Assembly: GCF_001949145.1 (NCBI RefSeq)
Contig: NW_019091524.1
Coordinates: forward strand, 9,415-51,168
DNA: 41,754 bases
Source of the DNA: Acanthaster planci
Lineage: Eukaryota > Echinodermata > Asteroidea > Valvatida > Acanthasteridae
Direction of reading: 5' to 3'
The notes beneath the pieces are model-generated. The model did not search any database, had not been told where the DNA came from, and saw only the letters and a program-made list of their open reading frames with translations. This document shows, in pieces, positions 1 to 11,519 of this stretch (positions are counted from its first letter, which is position 1; every line of letters starts with the position of its first letter). Position numbers and translations under genes: made by a program.

Positions 1-798
1 TATGAAGTTTCATTGTGTCATTGCAGTCAGGTCTCCTGAAGCCTTTGAAATGTGGAAGATGCACAAATTTGACCCAATGCTCGTCTGTAGTTTCATCTTC
101 CAAGTGTAATATTACACTGCGGTTTCTCAGATGCTGCTAGACCAGTATTGCAGTTGAAACCATCACAAGGCCAGATGAAACCCATTCACAAGACCAGTCT
201 TGGGACCAGTCACAGGTAAACAGGATGAACAGTGACAGAGGAATGCCTTTGTGGCAGGTCACTTGAGTGGCTTTGTGACTTACTCAACTACCACAATGGT
301 CTAGATAAAGGCAATCCAAGAAAAGTAGGGTTTTTTACTAGAATTTTAATTCAGATTTCAAAGATCCAGGCACAGGAGTTCCCTTGTTTGTTTAACCCAC
401 TTTACCAGACATTTTGCTCCAAAACTGATGGAACATACACACACTCAAGGTAGCTTAAATTTCCATGTTTTACTTGTGCAAGTTTCAAAATTGAAGCCGT
501 CCTTTTCTCTCTGACATAACCGGTGAAGCTATTTAACAAATTTGGCAAAAGTGGCGCATAAATGGCAAACAGACAGTTTAAACATTTTGGACACACTTGT
601 CATTTGACAGCCAAAAAAACCTTTGAAATAATGTGCTAATGTGTTCATGTGAACTTACAATTAGTCTTTTTCTCCATTCAATGGGCTAATTTAGAGTACA
701 TGTAACCCAAAATATTTTAAGTTTAAATTTTTAGGTTTAATCGTTAGGGACATAGATTAAGCATGTTGAATGAGTACCAAATTTTACCTGACCAGTGT
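1..798. other. Gene-free stretch
   Basis: Short frames only, none with recognisable motifs or splice-linked partners. I see no RNA gene or clear repeat here. It may be spacer, or intron or 3' UTR of a gene to the left. Confidence 0.4.
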
Positions 799-1075
799 CA
801 ATAGACCAATTGCACCTGCTAAATCACGTGACCTATAGTGGGTTTTGAATATCAACAAACACGGTGTCCACCAAAAGCAAAGTGTGTTCAAAGTATCATT
901 TACCGAAAATAAAGCCGACAGTACACGTAGGTACCATACTCAGACTACTGATGTACATGTACTGGGTACTGTACCGTAACTTGGCTGTATTTGTAAACAA
1001 CACTCAAACACGCCTTACTATGGGGTTGATACCCACTATAGGTCATGTGATTTAGCGGGCGCAATCGATCTATTA
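799..1075. mobile_element. Miniature inverted-repeat element, about 277 bp
   Basis: The left end (aatagaccaattgcacctgc and on through aaatcacgtgacctatagtg) matches the reverse complement of the right end (from cactataggtcatgtgattt to caatcgatctatt) over about 45 bases with few mismatches. The interior shows no transposase. This is the structure of a non-autonomous DNA transposon; the superfamily is not clear from the ends. Confidence 0.7.
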
Positions 1076-4000
1076 CAGAGAGTATAGTCCCGGGAGATCC
1101 CTTGAAGATTATGATTCAAGGAGATCCCTTGAAGATCAGAATGTTATAGCTACCCTCGGTTGGGTTGCTTTGCAAGGGAGGAAATGCAGATTGAGAACAG
1201 GATTTTTTCATATGCACAAATTTGGTTGACTTTGATCAGTCAGATGACCAAAACATTAAGTGCAATTCCTTGTGCAAACACTGTACATACATAAACTTGT
1301 CCTGTCCCTCCTTGAAACTGTTTACTTTTTAATCCATTATACATGTAAGTGCATGTATCTCATGTCATGGGCTGTTTCTGCCTCTTTTGTGTATCTGTTT
1401 ATCTTTTCTGAAGTAGTTTCATGAAGTTTATATTTCAGTGTTCTTTATCTTCATTTCCTGAATTCACAAGCAGCTTTTATTAACAAGGAGTGGCCTGTAA
1501 AAGAAGAAGTCCACAAAAGGGTCCCTTGTTCATCCTGTACATGTATGTAATGCCATTTTTTCTTAAATTTCACAATCAACACAAAGGCAAGTACTGAAAA
1601 TGTAACAATTCTCAGCGGTATCACCTGCCCAAAAGTAGACTAAAAAATTACTATATCCATGAATGTCTTTGAGCTAAAAACTTTACTTATTTATTCGGCG
1701 TACATGCAGCATGTTCAACATGCTTCAGAAAGGTGAAGTACAGGTGTATTAGTTACGAAGGAATTCAATTCAGCAGTTTGAGTTTCCATGTAGCGTTCAG
1801 TTGTAGTCATGGGATATTTTAATAGGCAAGACTCCGTCACTGACGTGTTTCTTTTGTGTGTGAGGATTTGGATGCTTGACATCACACATTTCATGGTGAT
1901 TGTGTACTTGCCCACAATGAGACAAATAGGTTGGACCTACATGTACATGTAAGTCTGCCAAGGGTGTACAGATGCATCACTATTTACCTCATAGAATGGA
2001 TATTTCTTATGCCTCAGCTGTCCATCACAGCGCCCTTTGGTCTGTGCACAGCTATACTAAGCCAACAATTCATTCCCCTGCCATGTAAATCACTTGAGAT
2101 ACATGTAAGCTTTACGTCACACAAGTGCATGTCAGAGCCTAAAGAGTTTAATTGAGGGGCCCTGTTTTTCACTTCAGGGCTAACAGGGACCCCCAGCTTC
2201 AAGTGATGGTATTTATTTGCAAACTTAGGCCTAAATATATTTTCATGTATTCGGGGGGGGTTCACCAAGTTCACTGTTTCTTCAAATTCATGAGTGACAG
2301 TTCGCCCAGTCAGTAACGGGGCACATGCAGTACGACAGTGGACAAACATGTGACCAAATCACCCAGGTTTACCAAGCACACCTTTTCTAACCCAAATTGT
2401 GTAATCTACTTGATCAGACTGTGCTCCTGCCCCTGCAGGCCCTCATCATGCCCCTTGAAAAACCCTCGGGCTACAGCACTTCATAATCGTCCCGAGTTGA
2501 GAAGAGAAATGCACGGCCCATGCACCATTGCCACATTTGTCTCATGTATATCCTTTGTGAAAGATGTAAGCCATTTGCTTATCCTGATGTTGCAAACACT
2601 GATGTTCAGTAACCTGATTGAAAACTCCAGATCTTCCTAAATCTGACGCCAGTTGTGGTATTTTGTCGGAGTCAGGACTGTATACTTTAAATTTGGTTGG
2701 TGCAACGCATTTTGGGATTTCAATAGATGAAAGTTCTAAGCAGTTTCCACCAATGTCTGTATAAGTCATTGGAGGACGTGCCCAGTGAACTGTACTTCCC
2801 AAATCAAAGCAGATTACTTCTTATGTGATATGTTTCAACCCCATCACATATTACCACTATCTCAGGCCAAAAGTATTGCATTGGACAGGCATGCTTACAT
2901 TTCAAGATTCAAATGCTTTGGTGTATAAATGCTTGTGAACGCATACAACATGATGGATGTGCAAGGAAAGAAATCCAAAAAGTGGTGTAGGTGACCAAGC
3001 AGTGTAAACGAGTGAGTTGTGCATGTAAAAAATGGATGTACCTGTGTATGTTTATAGTTACATGCAGTGATCTAACATTGTAGTCGTCCGTGATGAATAT
3101 TAATCATTAACTGCAGGACTGTATTCAGAATTTTATAGAATATATACAAGTTTGCATTTATATAAGTGTGGTTTTTTTGTTAATACTATTTATACACACT
3201 AACGTTAACAGTTTGTTGTTAAGTAAGCATTACTGATTGTATAGGTTCCACTTATCTCCATAGTTGTTCAGATTTTTTTGTCACTGCACAGTTTCCTACA
3301 AGCGGGGATAAGAAAAGACCGTTGCAGCAAATGGTGATCATTTGGAAACTTCTGGTCTCTGTGATTTCACTTTGAAATATGTTGATGTTGTGAGGATTTG
3401 AACCCATGAACTGAGCTGCATTTATCCAATCCGATTGAGGCCAGTTCATACTTTGTGTGAGAGCAAACAGGAATGCAGCATTGTGACGGAAGATCAAATA
3501 CTCCTGCTGCAAATTTGCAAAACTGGAACACTGTTCAACCCTGGCAAATTTTGCTGTAAAGATTCTGTGACATCAAGTTTGCTTCGCTGTTTATTTCACC
3601 TGAAGTGTGAACTGGCTTTTATTGCCATTTTTCCAGTTTTGTCAGTGGTTTTCAATGGGGGGGAGGGAGATGAGCTGGTGTCAGGTAGATCCCAGTGTTG
3701 TTATCCAACAAACAGGTACACTGTATCATGCCAGAAGTCTCATTTCAGAATGGAAATAATGCTTGAAACCTGGAAAGGGCAAAAAGAGCAACTGTTTGCT
3801 TGCGATTGTGGTTTCTCCCAGTCAGCAAAGTTGGGGTTAATTTGTTCAGACATGTTAGTCACAGTCACCACTTTCGTTCTTTGAGGTAAATCCCCAAAAT
3901 GTTTCGCAGTCCAGCTGCAAATCTTTCCCAAAGAACTGTGGTTTTAAACCTCTGCAGAGTAGGAGCACAGATAACCAGTGAATAACAAACACGTAGATGT

Positions 4001-5465
4001 GTTGATTGTATTCGGGGCGCAATGAAAGTACTCATAGAATGTTAATTGTCTTCTGTTTAACATGTTAGTTTCATTTTGAAATCCATTCCTTCATGTCTAT
4101 TAAACGAACATGATCATTAAAATGTGACATGATAGACAGAGTGGACCAGTCTGGTGTGATGTTTCCTTCAGGGAGTTTTTCACGTGACGTAACATGACAT
4201 GCAAAGGCATTTCAGGAAGCGAAGGCATGTGCAGTTACAAATCTGTGTATCTTTATTAGCAATTTCATGTCCGCCAGGGTGTTGAGCAACTTTGAAGGCG
4301 TGTGCCTTTCCGCGCACATCTGTGTAATTGAACACTAACCATCAAGAATCATGCGACTGAAAATGCTCTATAATATGATACCGTAGGTATTCTCTAGGTC
4401 TTCAACAGACGTACTACAGATTCTGAACTACTTGGAAACATTAAATATTCAGCTCTATGGCATGCTAGAATTGTACACCCTATTTCAGTATTCATCTGAG
4501 GAAAACAGGAGGTACCGCTACATGACAGGCATGCAACTGACTCTAACCTCAAGTAACAACACTGAACAGTTTCTCAGTCACATACAGAAATAGCATTCAG
4601 GGTAAATGTTGCACTAGTACTATGCTGGATCTTAACACTTTTAAAAATCTGTGGTCCCCCGGGAGGGAGACGTGTGTACTTGGGAGTGCGCTTGGGCTAC
4701 GTGCCAATAGCACACAAGCCTGTACACACACACAACGTGAGTTCCCACCAATTTGACTTCCTGTTAAATAACATGCCATGTCTTCATACATGTATATGGC
4801 GTCCGTATTGTTGGCCCGTGAAAATACTTTACATTTACATTTATTTAACCTGTGTAAATTTTTATAAAAACATTTTGTAAGTACATTTAGTTGAAGTGAG
4901 GCACAGAATTCAAACAAAACCATTAAAAACAGGATTCCTAGTTGATTTTATACAACTCTTACCAGATTAAGAAGCAAAAAGATTAAAAATAGTTAATTTG
5001 AGGAGTAATAATTATTTTGATTTAATAAAAAGAATGGCACTGTAAGAGTTGTAGCAAAAAATATTTACCACCCAACCTCTTTCATAATTCTGCAGGCTAC
5101 TGCTGTACTTTATTGTCTGCATCTAAAAAGCTCCTGAATATAATGTAAAAATGAACAGGAAATTCAAATAAGTAGAGCATAAAGAACTCAACTCTTTTTC
5201 TGATCTATATGTTGTGCACGTACTAGGGCATGAAAAACACAGACTGAAGTACATGTAAGGCCATCTGGGTAGTATTGAAATAACCTCATACTGCAGTCCC
5301 ATACATTTATATATACACATCTATTATGCATACTAAATATGCCTACATTATATTCGTGACATACTTAAACTCATGCTTGATCATGCAAAGGTCCCCACTT
5401 AAAGTCATCTGAACTGAATGCCTGTATCTAGGAATGTTCATGTCACATAAATTTCCATTCTCATT
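1076..5465. other. Gene-poor stretch
   Basis: The open frames here (longest 149 codons at 3435-3884 and 111 codons at 2014-2349) show no domain, low-complexity bias or paired splice sites. A 16-base direct repeat (gagatcccttgaagat) occurs twice within 1092-1140. A weak tRNA-like promoter pair is noted separately. Otherwise nothing recognisable. Confidence 0.4.
3383..3455 (-). other. tRNA-like remnant (possible SINE head), weak
   Basis: On the minus strand TGGCCTCAATCGG resembles an A box, and about 40 bases later GGGTTCAAATCC matches a B box. The putative acceptor arms pair poorly, so this is not a functional tRNA. It could be a degraded tRNA-derived SINE or chance. Confidence 0.2.
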
Positions 5466-5918
5466 ATTGGGCAATATATGAAAGAGTATATATGCAGTAG
5501 CTAAAGTACTGTATTGGGCAATAATATGGAAGAGTATATTCAATAGCTAAAGTACTGTATTGGGCAATAATATGAAACAGTATATTCAATAGCTGAAGTA
5601 CTGTATAGGGCAATAATATGAAAGAGTATATATGCAATAGCTAAAGTACTGTATTGGGCAATAATATGGAAGAGTATATTCAATAGCTAAAGTACTGTAT
5701 TGGGCAATAATATGGAAGAGTATATTCAATAGCTAAAGTACTGTATTGGGCAATAATATGAAACAGTATATTCAATAGCTGAAGTACTGTATTGGGCAAT
5801 AATATGGAAGAGTATATTCAATAGCTAAAGTACTGTATTGGGCAATAATATGAAAGAGTATATTCAATAGCTAAAGTACTGTATTGGGCAATTATATGGA
5901 ATAGCATTTAATTGCTAA
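5466..5918. repeat. 46-48 bp minisatellite, about 9.8 copies
   Basis: Tandem copies of a unit beginning attgggcaataatatg and ending gctaaagtactgt, 46-48 bases each, from 5466 to 5918. Variants (gaaag, ggaag and aaacag at one site, gctgaag against gctaaag at another) recur in order, as if blocks of units had been duplicated. It lies just downstream of the repeat-kinase 1 stop codon; the last partial unit supplies a candidate ATTAAA (5907-5912). Confidence 0.95.
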
Positions 5919-6266
5919 AGAATCAATAATTTTAAATTCCATTGAATGTGATTGAAGAATGAATCAGGAACAAAAGATTTCTGAAACAGAATGAAGGAAT
6001 TCCATACATGGATGCTGCTTGGCACCCAGTGCACAAACCCTATGAGACTGGTGTGAAAAATTCCGTTTTCTATTAAAGTGAATACCTCCATATTTTCACT
6101 GCAAATTTTTTCATTTTTAGAATATTTTATATGCTTTCAGATGGCTAACAGGTAACTGCAGGGCAGAATTAGTGGCGTTAATTATAAAAAATTTTTCCAA
6201 GAATTAACATAAGAGCTTGTGTGCTACTTACATAGTTGGCATCGCATACACTGCTGGTAAATGCAT

Positions 6267-7271
6267 CTACATAATACCTTCCAGTTTTTCCAAGCACTCC
6301 TTGAAGGCTTCTGCCGATGGTCGCTTGTTGGCATCGTGGCTCCAACACTTCTTCAGTAGAGCCACCAGACCATCTCCAACCTTGACATCTTCAGGAAACT
6401 TCAGGTTGACATCCCCCCTGCAGATACGGCGTGTCAGCTGGTGGATGTTTAAGCCGCTGAATGGCACCTCTTGGCACAGGACTTCCCAAGCCACCACCGC
6501 CATGGAGTAGACATCTGCCTTGCACATGGCTGGCTGTGCAAGTTCCTCCCCATTTAGGACCTCCGGCGCTGAGTACTTAGGCGTCCCGACACCTTGGACT
6601 TTGGCCGTGGACTGCGACGTTTCTGTTTCACTTTTCATCAAGCTGAGGCCAAAGTCTGATATCTTCGCAATGACACCCTCATCAGAGTTATCCAGTAGAA
6701 TATTGGTGGACTTCATGTCACAGTGGGCCACCTTCATCCCGTGCAAGTAGGCCAAGCCATCAGCCATGTGTAGCAGGATTCGATACTGATCCTGAGGTGA
6801 ATACTCCTCCTCTTTGACATGGAGAGCATCATAAAGGCTCTTCTGCATGTACTCCAACAGGATGGCCAGATTGGGAGTAACAACGCAAGCACCCAGGAAC
6901 TTGACAATGTGGGGATGGTCTAAGCGACACAGGATCTCCACTTCCTCTCGGAACTGTCGCAGTCGCCGTTGGGACACGCGCTGCACTCGAAGCTTCTTGA
7001 CTGCAACAACGGTGCCTTTGTACTTTCCAAAATGGACGTCTCCAAAGCCCCCGTGCCCAATTTTCTCCAGGACCTCAATCTCATCAAACTTGATGACTGG
7101 TCCATCGTACTTGAAGGTCTCCAAGGCAGTGCGAGGCTGCTTACCTTGGTTGGTTTCCTGCCACTGCAAAACCTGTTCCATGCGCCTGATGAGACTCAAG
7201 ACTGTTTCACACATGTAGTCCTGCTCATCCTTTGGGATATCGCTTGGGAAGTCCACAAAGTCCTCTTCCTC
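6267..7271 (-). CDS. Repeat-kinase 1, terminal coding exon: complete TKL-type kinase domain
   Basis: A single 1005-base exon (334 codons and stop) holds the whole catalytic domain, opening E-E-E-D-F after the TTTACAG acceptor. All core motifs are present: GHGGFG, VAVKK, HCDMKSTN, SDFG, SAPE and a C-lobe DVYSMAVVAWE helix. The catalytic loop has Cys where most kinases have Arg before the catalytic Asp (non-RD). It is nearly identical in DNA to 16579-17583 and exactly the same length, unlike the repeat exons. Confidence 0.93.
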   Translation of the reverse strand, partial: EEEDFVDFPSDIPKDEQDYMCETVLSLIRRMEQVLQWQETNQGKQPRTALETFKYDGPVIKFDEIEVLEKIGHGGFGDVHFGKYKGTVVAVKKLRVQRVSQRRLRQFREEVEILCRLDHPHIVKFLGACVVTPNLAILLEYMQKSLYDALHVKEEEYSPQDQYRILLHMADGLAYLHGMKVAHCDMKSTNILLDNSDEGVIAKISDFGLSLMKSETETSQSTAKVQGVGTPKYSAPEVLNGEELAQPAMCKADVYSMAVVAWEVLCQEVPFSGLNIHQLTRRICRGDVNLKFPEDVKVGDGLVALLKKCWSHDANKRPSAEAFKECLEKLEGIM

Positions 7272-10200
7272 CTGTAAAGTTAAAAAGTGAAGACTTATAG
7301 AAAAAGAACATTTGTATATGTTGGAAGCATAAATCCACTGCCAAGTTCAGCTTACCCAAATCAAATCACAGGGACATCGCTGTGCAAAAAAATTATGTTC
7401 TGACTGTTTTTATGACAGGAATGCATGAAACTCATTTGTTTGTTGACATCATACTTTAGACTTTTTAGTGACTTAAATACTTCCAGGCTACCGTCTTAGT
7501 GCCAAGGAAGGGAGATCAGCTTGGACACTTCTTTTTCGTGTTGAAACTCTGCACATTGGTTGAGATTTACATTGGTTAAGATTTTAGTCAAAAGAAGATT
7601 TCTCAAGTTTTACGGTCTTTGACAAGGATTTTCTTCTGGCTTAGGTTGTAGTGAGCCCAGTGAGCACTTTATTGCCTTTACAATAGGGGCTAAAATCTAA
7701 GCTTATATCACTGGTTTGCCTTTAGGAATCTCTGGGTTCCTGAGAATACTTACAGGCCCTAGCAAATGATCCATTATCTTTCCCATGACATCTGTGGGCT
7801 TAGGTTTCTTTTTCTTGACCACCAGTGTTTTTTTTGGTTGTGGCGCCTGCTTCTTTCTACTGTAAGGCATCGTTCCAAGGGGCATCCCAACTCGACCCAG
7901 GCGTTGGTTCAAGGGAGTGCTTTTGTAGACCTATCCAGAAAAGAGAGAATTTCTCACTGTCTTGTGCAGAGATGTTACAAATGACTTTTCTTCTTAACTG
8001 TGCAAATACTTAAATTGAGCGTACCATCAGAGGTCATTCAAACATAGCAATGGTCTGCCCTATCAGGGTGGTTTTACACTGACCACACACACTCAACATG
8101 ATCAAATTAGAGTGTACTTTACTCAAATAACCTTGCCCATTTCAAGTACGCAACTGGCTCATCAAAATAAAAATTGCTGTACTGATTGTGAGTAGCATGA
8201 ACTCAGTTTTTAATATTCCAAGTTACACATGTGAATCAACATTGTGAACTTGAAAATGGGATGTTCCTTGTGCGGTGGTGAAAAATTAACTGTAATAAAC
8301 AGAAGCTGCATGTACATGTAGTTCCACAGAGAGAAAGTTCTTTGACCTGTATCCAAACTCTCTCTCGGAGATGTGATTAAAATGAATAACGAATGTCAAA
8401 TAGATCATAAGCAATATTTGTATAGGGATCTGGAATGACTACAAATGTGCAGCAGCAATTATGAGCTTTTTAGAAACCACAATAGTGAGGATACGGTCTA
8501 GTTGTTTGATTACTTTGATAGATTATCTACATGTTTGGACAAGATCTGGTGAGACTTGAAGGGTTTCATGGTGAAAAAATTAGAAGAGTAAAATGATGGC
8601 GGATGCACCATGTATCAATCTCTTTTTTAAGTATGTGTGCTTCTGGGAAGAACTGGGGAATAACTTGATGTTTCGAACAGTGTACTCTGTCCGTCTTCAG
8701 GAGACTCCGGGATTCTGACTGGGAGTGGAGCTTTTATGGTGTAGAGAGAGATTCAGATGTAGGGATTAGCTCGGTGAGGCGTTGAGGTGGGAACAGTGAA
8801 GGTGGGAACAATGGATGCTGCACTGGATCCTGGTACTGCATGACCTGAGTGTGTGCTTACTCAAGAGTGTTTGGAGTTGGCCGTGGGAGAGTGAACAGCT
8901 GGGTAAAAAGGGTGAAGGGTAAAGAAGACCCATAGGCTAACTAAGGGGGGAACCTTAAACTGGGAGTCCTAGGGTGGTATAGGAGACCCACTGGACTGGG
9001 CTGTGAGGATGGGGTGCCAGATATCTGTGATGCTGAAGCCGATATCTTGCCTGGTATACTCAACATGGTGCTGAGTGTTGAGTAAGCTTTTACATAGCGA
9101 CCACCATCTGTGGAATGGACTGGTTCCTTTAATTTTCTTCCCCTCTTATCCATTGAGAACAGTGTATTTAGTATAGAGAAAGTATGGAGAATACAAATTG
9201 TTACGGTCATGTAAATTTAAAGAACTTGGTGTTCCAGATTTTATTTAAATTTAACTTGCAAAAGGCTTATTGAAATGTAATTTCAAAAAAACCTGTGCTA
9301 GTTTCTCAGACAGGAAAATCTTTGATCTACATCCAGACTCCAGGCTCTCTCTATCTCTTAAAAGTGATTAAATATGCATAATGGTCAAATAGACCAGAAA
9401 CAATACATGTATTTGAAGAACCATAATAGTGAGAATACGGTCTAGTTGTGTATTTTAATGATCTACATGTATATATATGGACAAGTGCTGCCAATTAAGG
9501 AGTCATATTAAATTGATCTGACTTAAGTGGCTCATCCAAGATTTTTTTTTTTGGGGGGGGGCTTTGAGCCAAGTTTACCCCCTAAAGAACTCATGCTGAT
9601 CCCCCTCCTGGTTGCACCACAGGGAACTAGGCTCTACGGCTATATCAGAGCCATGGTAGATGTCCAAGTTACAGGTGTATTTTTTATCTGTGGTTTTCAG
9701 AGAGCAAAACCAAAAACAAAACATCCTAGGAGAGTGGGGGGGGGGGCTTGGCCCCAACACATTTTACCCCATGCCGAGTTATGCAACAACATGTACAGGT
9801 AGTTATAGTGACTCGCTTGAAAATAAGAAATTAAGAAGTGACTGTGCTTGCCTTCCTTTTCCGTTACTCATTGGACAAAGATGCTAGAAACACTCGCACA
9901 TGTACAACTTGGAGGGCCTTCTACATAGAGACCACTGACTAATACCAACCATGAGATGTATTTGTCCAGTTACCTGTACATGTGTGACACCTCTGTGCCA
10001 TTATACAGTATAAACAAAAACTGAACATTAGAAAGCAACTACTTCTGAATAAAAAAAAAACTAACCTTGCCACTGTGTTGTGATGATTTAGACACCGGCT
10101 TGCTGCCTTTGGGCAAGCCAACCCTGCCAAGCTTTCTGTTGTATTCGTTGTCAACATAGACGGCCTGGCTGTCGGAGGGCGTTGTGCTACTGCTTCCTGA

Positions 10201-10975
10201 TGATGCAGATGACGGTTGAGACACCGGCATGCTGCCCTTGGGCATACCAACCCTGCCAAGCTTTCTGTTGGAGGTGTTGTCAACATAGACGGCCTGGCCG
10301 TCGGAGGGCGTTTTGCTGCTGCTTCCTGATGATGCAGATGACGGTTGAGACACCGGCATGCTGCCTTTGAGCAAGCCAACCCTGCCAAGCTTTCTGTTGT
10401 AGGTGTTGTCAACATAGATGGCCTTGCTGTCGGAGGGCGTTTTGCTGCTGCTTCCTGATGATGCAGATGACGGTCGAGACATCGGCATGCTGCCCATAGG
10501 TGCTCCAACCCTACCCAAGCTCCTGTTGTAGGAGTTGTCAACATAGGTGCGTTGGCTTCCAGATGACGAGTGGCTAAATCCTCCTGATGATCCAGAAGAT
10601 GATCGAGACATTGGCATGCTGCCCATGGGTGCTCCAACCCTACCCAAGCTCCTGTTGTAGGAGTTGTCAACATAGGTGTGCTGGCTTCCAGATGACGAGT
10701 GGCTAAATCCTCCTGATGATCCAGAAGATGATCGAGACATCGGCATGCTGCCCATGGGTGCTCCAACCCTGCCAATGCTTCTGTTGTAGTAGTTGTCAAC
10801 ATAGGTGCGCTGGCTTCCAGATGACGAGTGGCTAAATCCTCCTGATGATCCAGAAGATGATCGAGACACCGGCATGCTGCCCATGGGTGCTCCAACCCTA
10901 CCCAAGCTCCTGTTGTAGGCATTGTCAGCATATGTACCTCCTCTAGGCATGATGCGTCGTTTTGCTTGGTCAAGT
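6267..10975 (-). CDS. Repeat-kinase gene 1: LGRVG-repeat array fused to a TKL-type non-RD protein kinase (688 aa, three coding exons)
   Basis: Joining 10950-10066, 7930-7754 and 7271-6267 gives 295 + 59 + 334 codons plus a stop. Both junctions are phase 0, with donors AAG|GTTAGT and CCT|GTAAGT and acceptors GATAG|GTC and TTTACAG|GAG. Residues 1 to about 325 hold eight repeats around D-N-x-x-N-R-x-L-G-R-V-G, most in 43-residue units; the rest is a Lys/Pro-rich linker and the kinase. The kinase shows a glycine loop GHGGFG (about 426-431), the VAVK lysine (about 446), a helix-C Glu (about 464), HCDMKSTN (from 537), DFG (560-562) and APE (589-591), so it should be active. No signal peptide or membrane segment is visible, which suggests a cytosolic protein. 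The ATG at 10950 is the first in the exon, and its context CATC-ATG-CCTAGAGG is shared with the paralogue at 19186. The 5' UTR exon before 10975 was not located. A possible poly(A) signal ATTAAA lies at 5907-5912. By motif the kinase is TKL-like; substrate and pathway are unknown. Confidence 0.88.
7754..7930 (-). CDS. Repeat-kinase 1, coding exon 2: last LGRVG repeat and basic linker
   Basis: This 59-codon exon has acceptor GATAG|GTC and donor CCT|GTAAGT, both phase 0. It encodes an eighth, diverged repeat (V-Y-K-S-T-P-L-N-Q-R-L-G-R-V-G-M-P-L-G) and a run of Lys and Pro, and ends D-H-L-L-G-P. In the paralogue the equivalent end (D-Q-L-L-Q-P) lies in the same exon as the other repeats, so the 2.1 kb intron at 7931-10065 is present in only one of the two genes. 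Confidence 0.85.
8330..9490. repeat. Two diverged copies of a roughly 200 bp repeat inside intron 1 of repeat-kinase 1
   Basis: 8330-8545 and 9300-9490 share an ordered series of words: ctttgacctgtatccaaactc / ctttgatctacatccagactc, gtgattaaaat / gtgattaaatat, aatgtcaaatagat / atggtcaaatagac, ccacaatagtgaggatacgg / ccataatagtgagaatacgg, and tctagttgt followed by atctacatgt. They look like old copies of an interspersed element. Between them, 8640-9210 holds a possible retroelement remnant (minus-strand S-P-E-D-G-Q-S-T-L-F-E-T). Confidence 0.6.
10066..10975 (-). CDS. Repeat-kinase 1, coding exon 1: start codon and seven LGRVG repeats
   Basis: The exon opens at a TTTCAG acceptor with 25 bases of 5' UTR; the ATG is at 10950 and 295 codons follow to the donor at 10066. 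Seven repeats sit in near-constant 43-residue (129-base) units. Repeats 1-3 use a linker ending FSHSSSGSQ; repeats 4-6 use one ending TPSD. This two-class pattern suggests local unit duplication. Gly and Ser dominate the linkers, and many sites of the type S-R-S-S-S could be phosphorylated. The units are so regular that a second frame on the same strand (9939-11021) is also open, but that frame lacks the paralogue conservation. Confidence 0.9.
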
Positions 10976-11519
10976 CTGAAACAAAATGGAATGTTTGTAC
11001 TGTGCTATGAACTGGTCCCACTTTATTCTTTTGGGTTTTTTTTGGGGGGGGATGTTTTGCTGGTACTCCTTGACTTGAGCAGTGGTTTCAACTGTGCAAC
11101 ATTTTTAGGTGAATCAAGGCACAACTCTGGCGGACAGCACTCTTGGCTTGGGTAGTGAGATCTGATCTGCTAACCCTTGCTTGAATTGTGTTTATTTGAG
11201 AAATCTCCCGTAGCAGATTAACTATACCAAAATTCTTTACAATGAATGAGCAATGGTAGTGCCAGTGCAGGAGCCAAAGAAAATAAATTATGAACCCATT
11301 CACTGCCTAAAAAGATACATTATATCCCCCAAAAAATTGCAAAACACAACAAATTTTATTGCTCCTGCAACAAAATGAAAACAACCTTTTTACCACAGTG
11401 ACAATTGGAAAGGAAGAATCAAACATGCTTGCGTGACTAATTCAAAGAGGGAACTGAACACGTAAAGACATTTGATTCGACATTTGACAGCAGAAAATGA
11501 ATCTTAACCGGCTTTGAAT

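Noticed and set aside
2014-2349. 111-codon minus-strand frame
   Set aside because: No recognisable motif or codon pattern, and it crosses a low-complexity G/C run.
3435-3884. 149-codon plus-strand frame
   Set aside because: No domain, no paired splice sites, no paralogue; length is compatible with chance in eukaryotic spacer DNA.
5466-5918. CRISPR array
   Set aside because: Whole units are repeated with no unique spacers, and the DNA is from an animal; it is a minisatellite.
6520-7277. Plus-strand frames opposite the kinase exons (also at 16559-17589)
   Set aside because: They are antisense shadows of a strongly conserved kinase exon.
9939-11021. A 360-codon second open frame on the minus strand over the repeat exon
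   Set aside because: It overlaps the LGRVG frame out of phase, is open only because the 129-base units repeat without stops, and has no counterpart in the paralogue.
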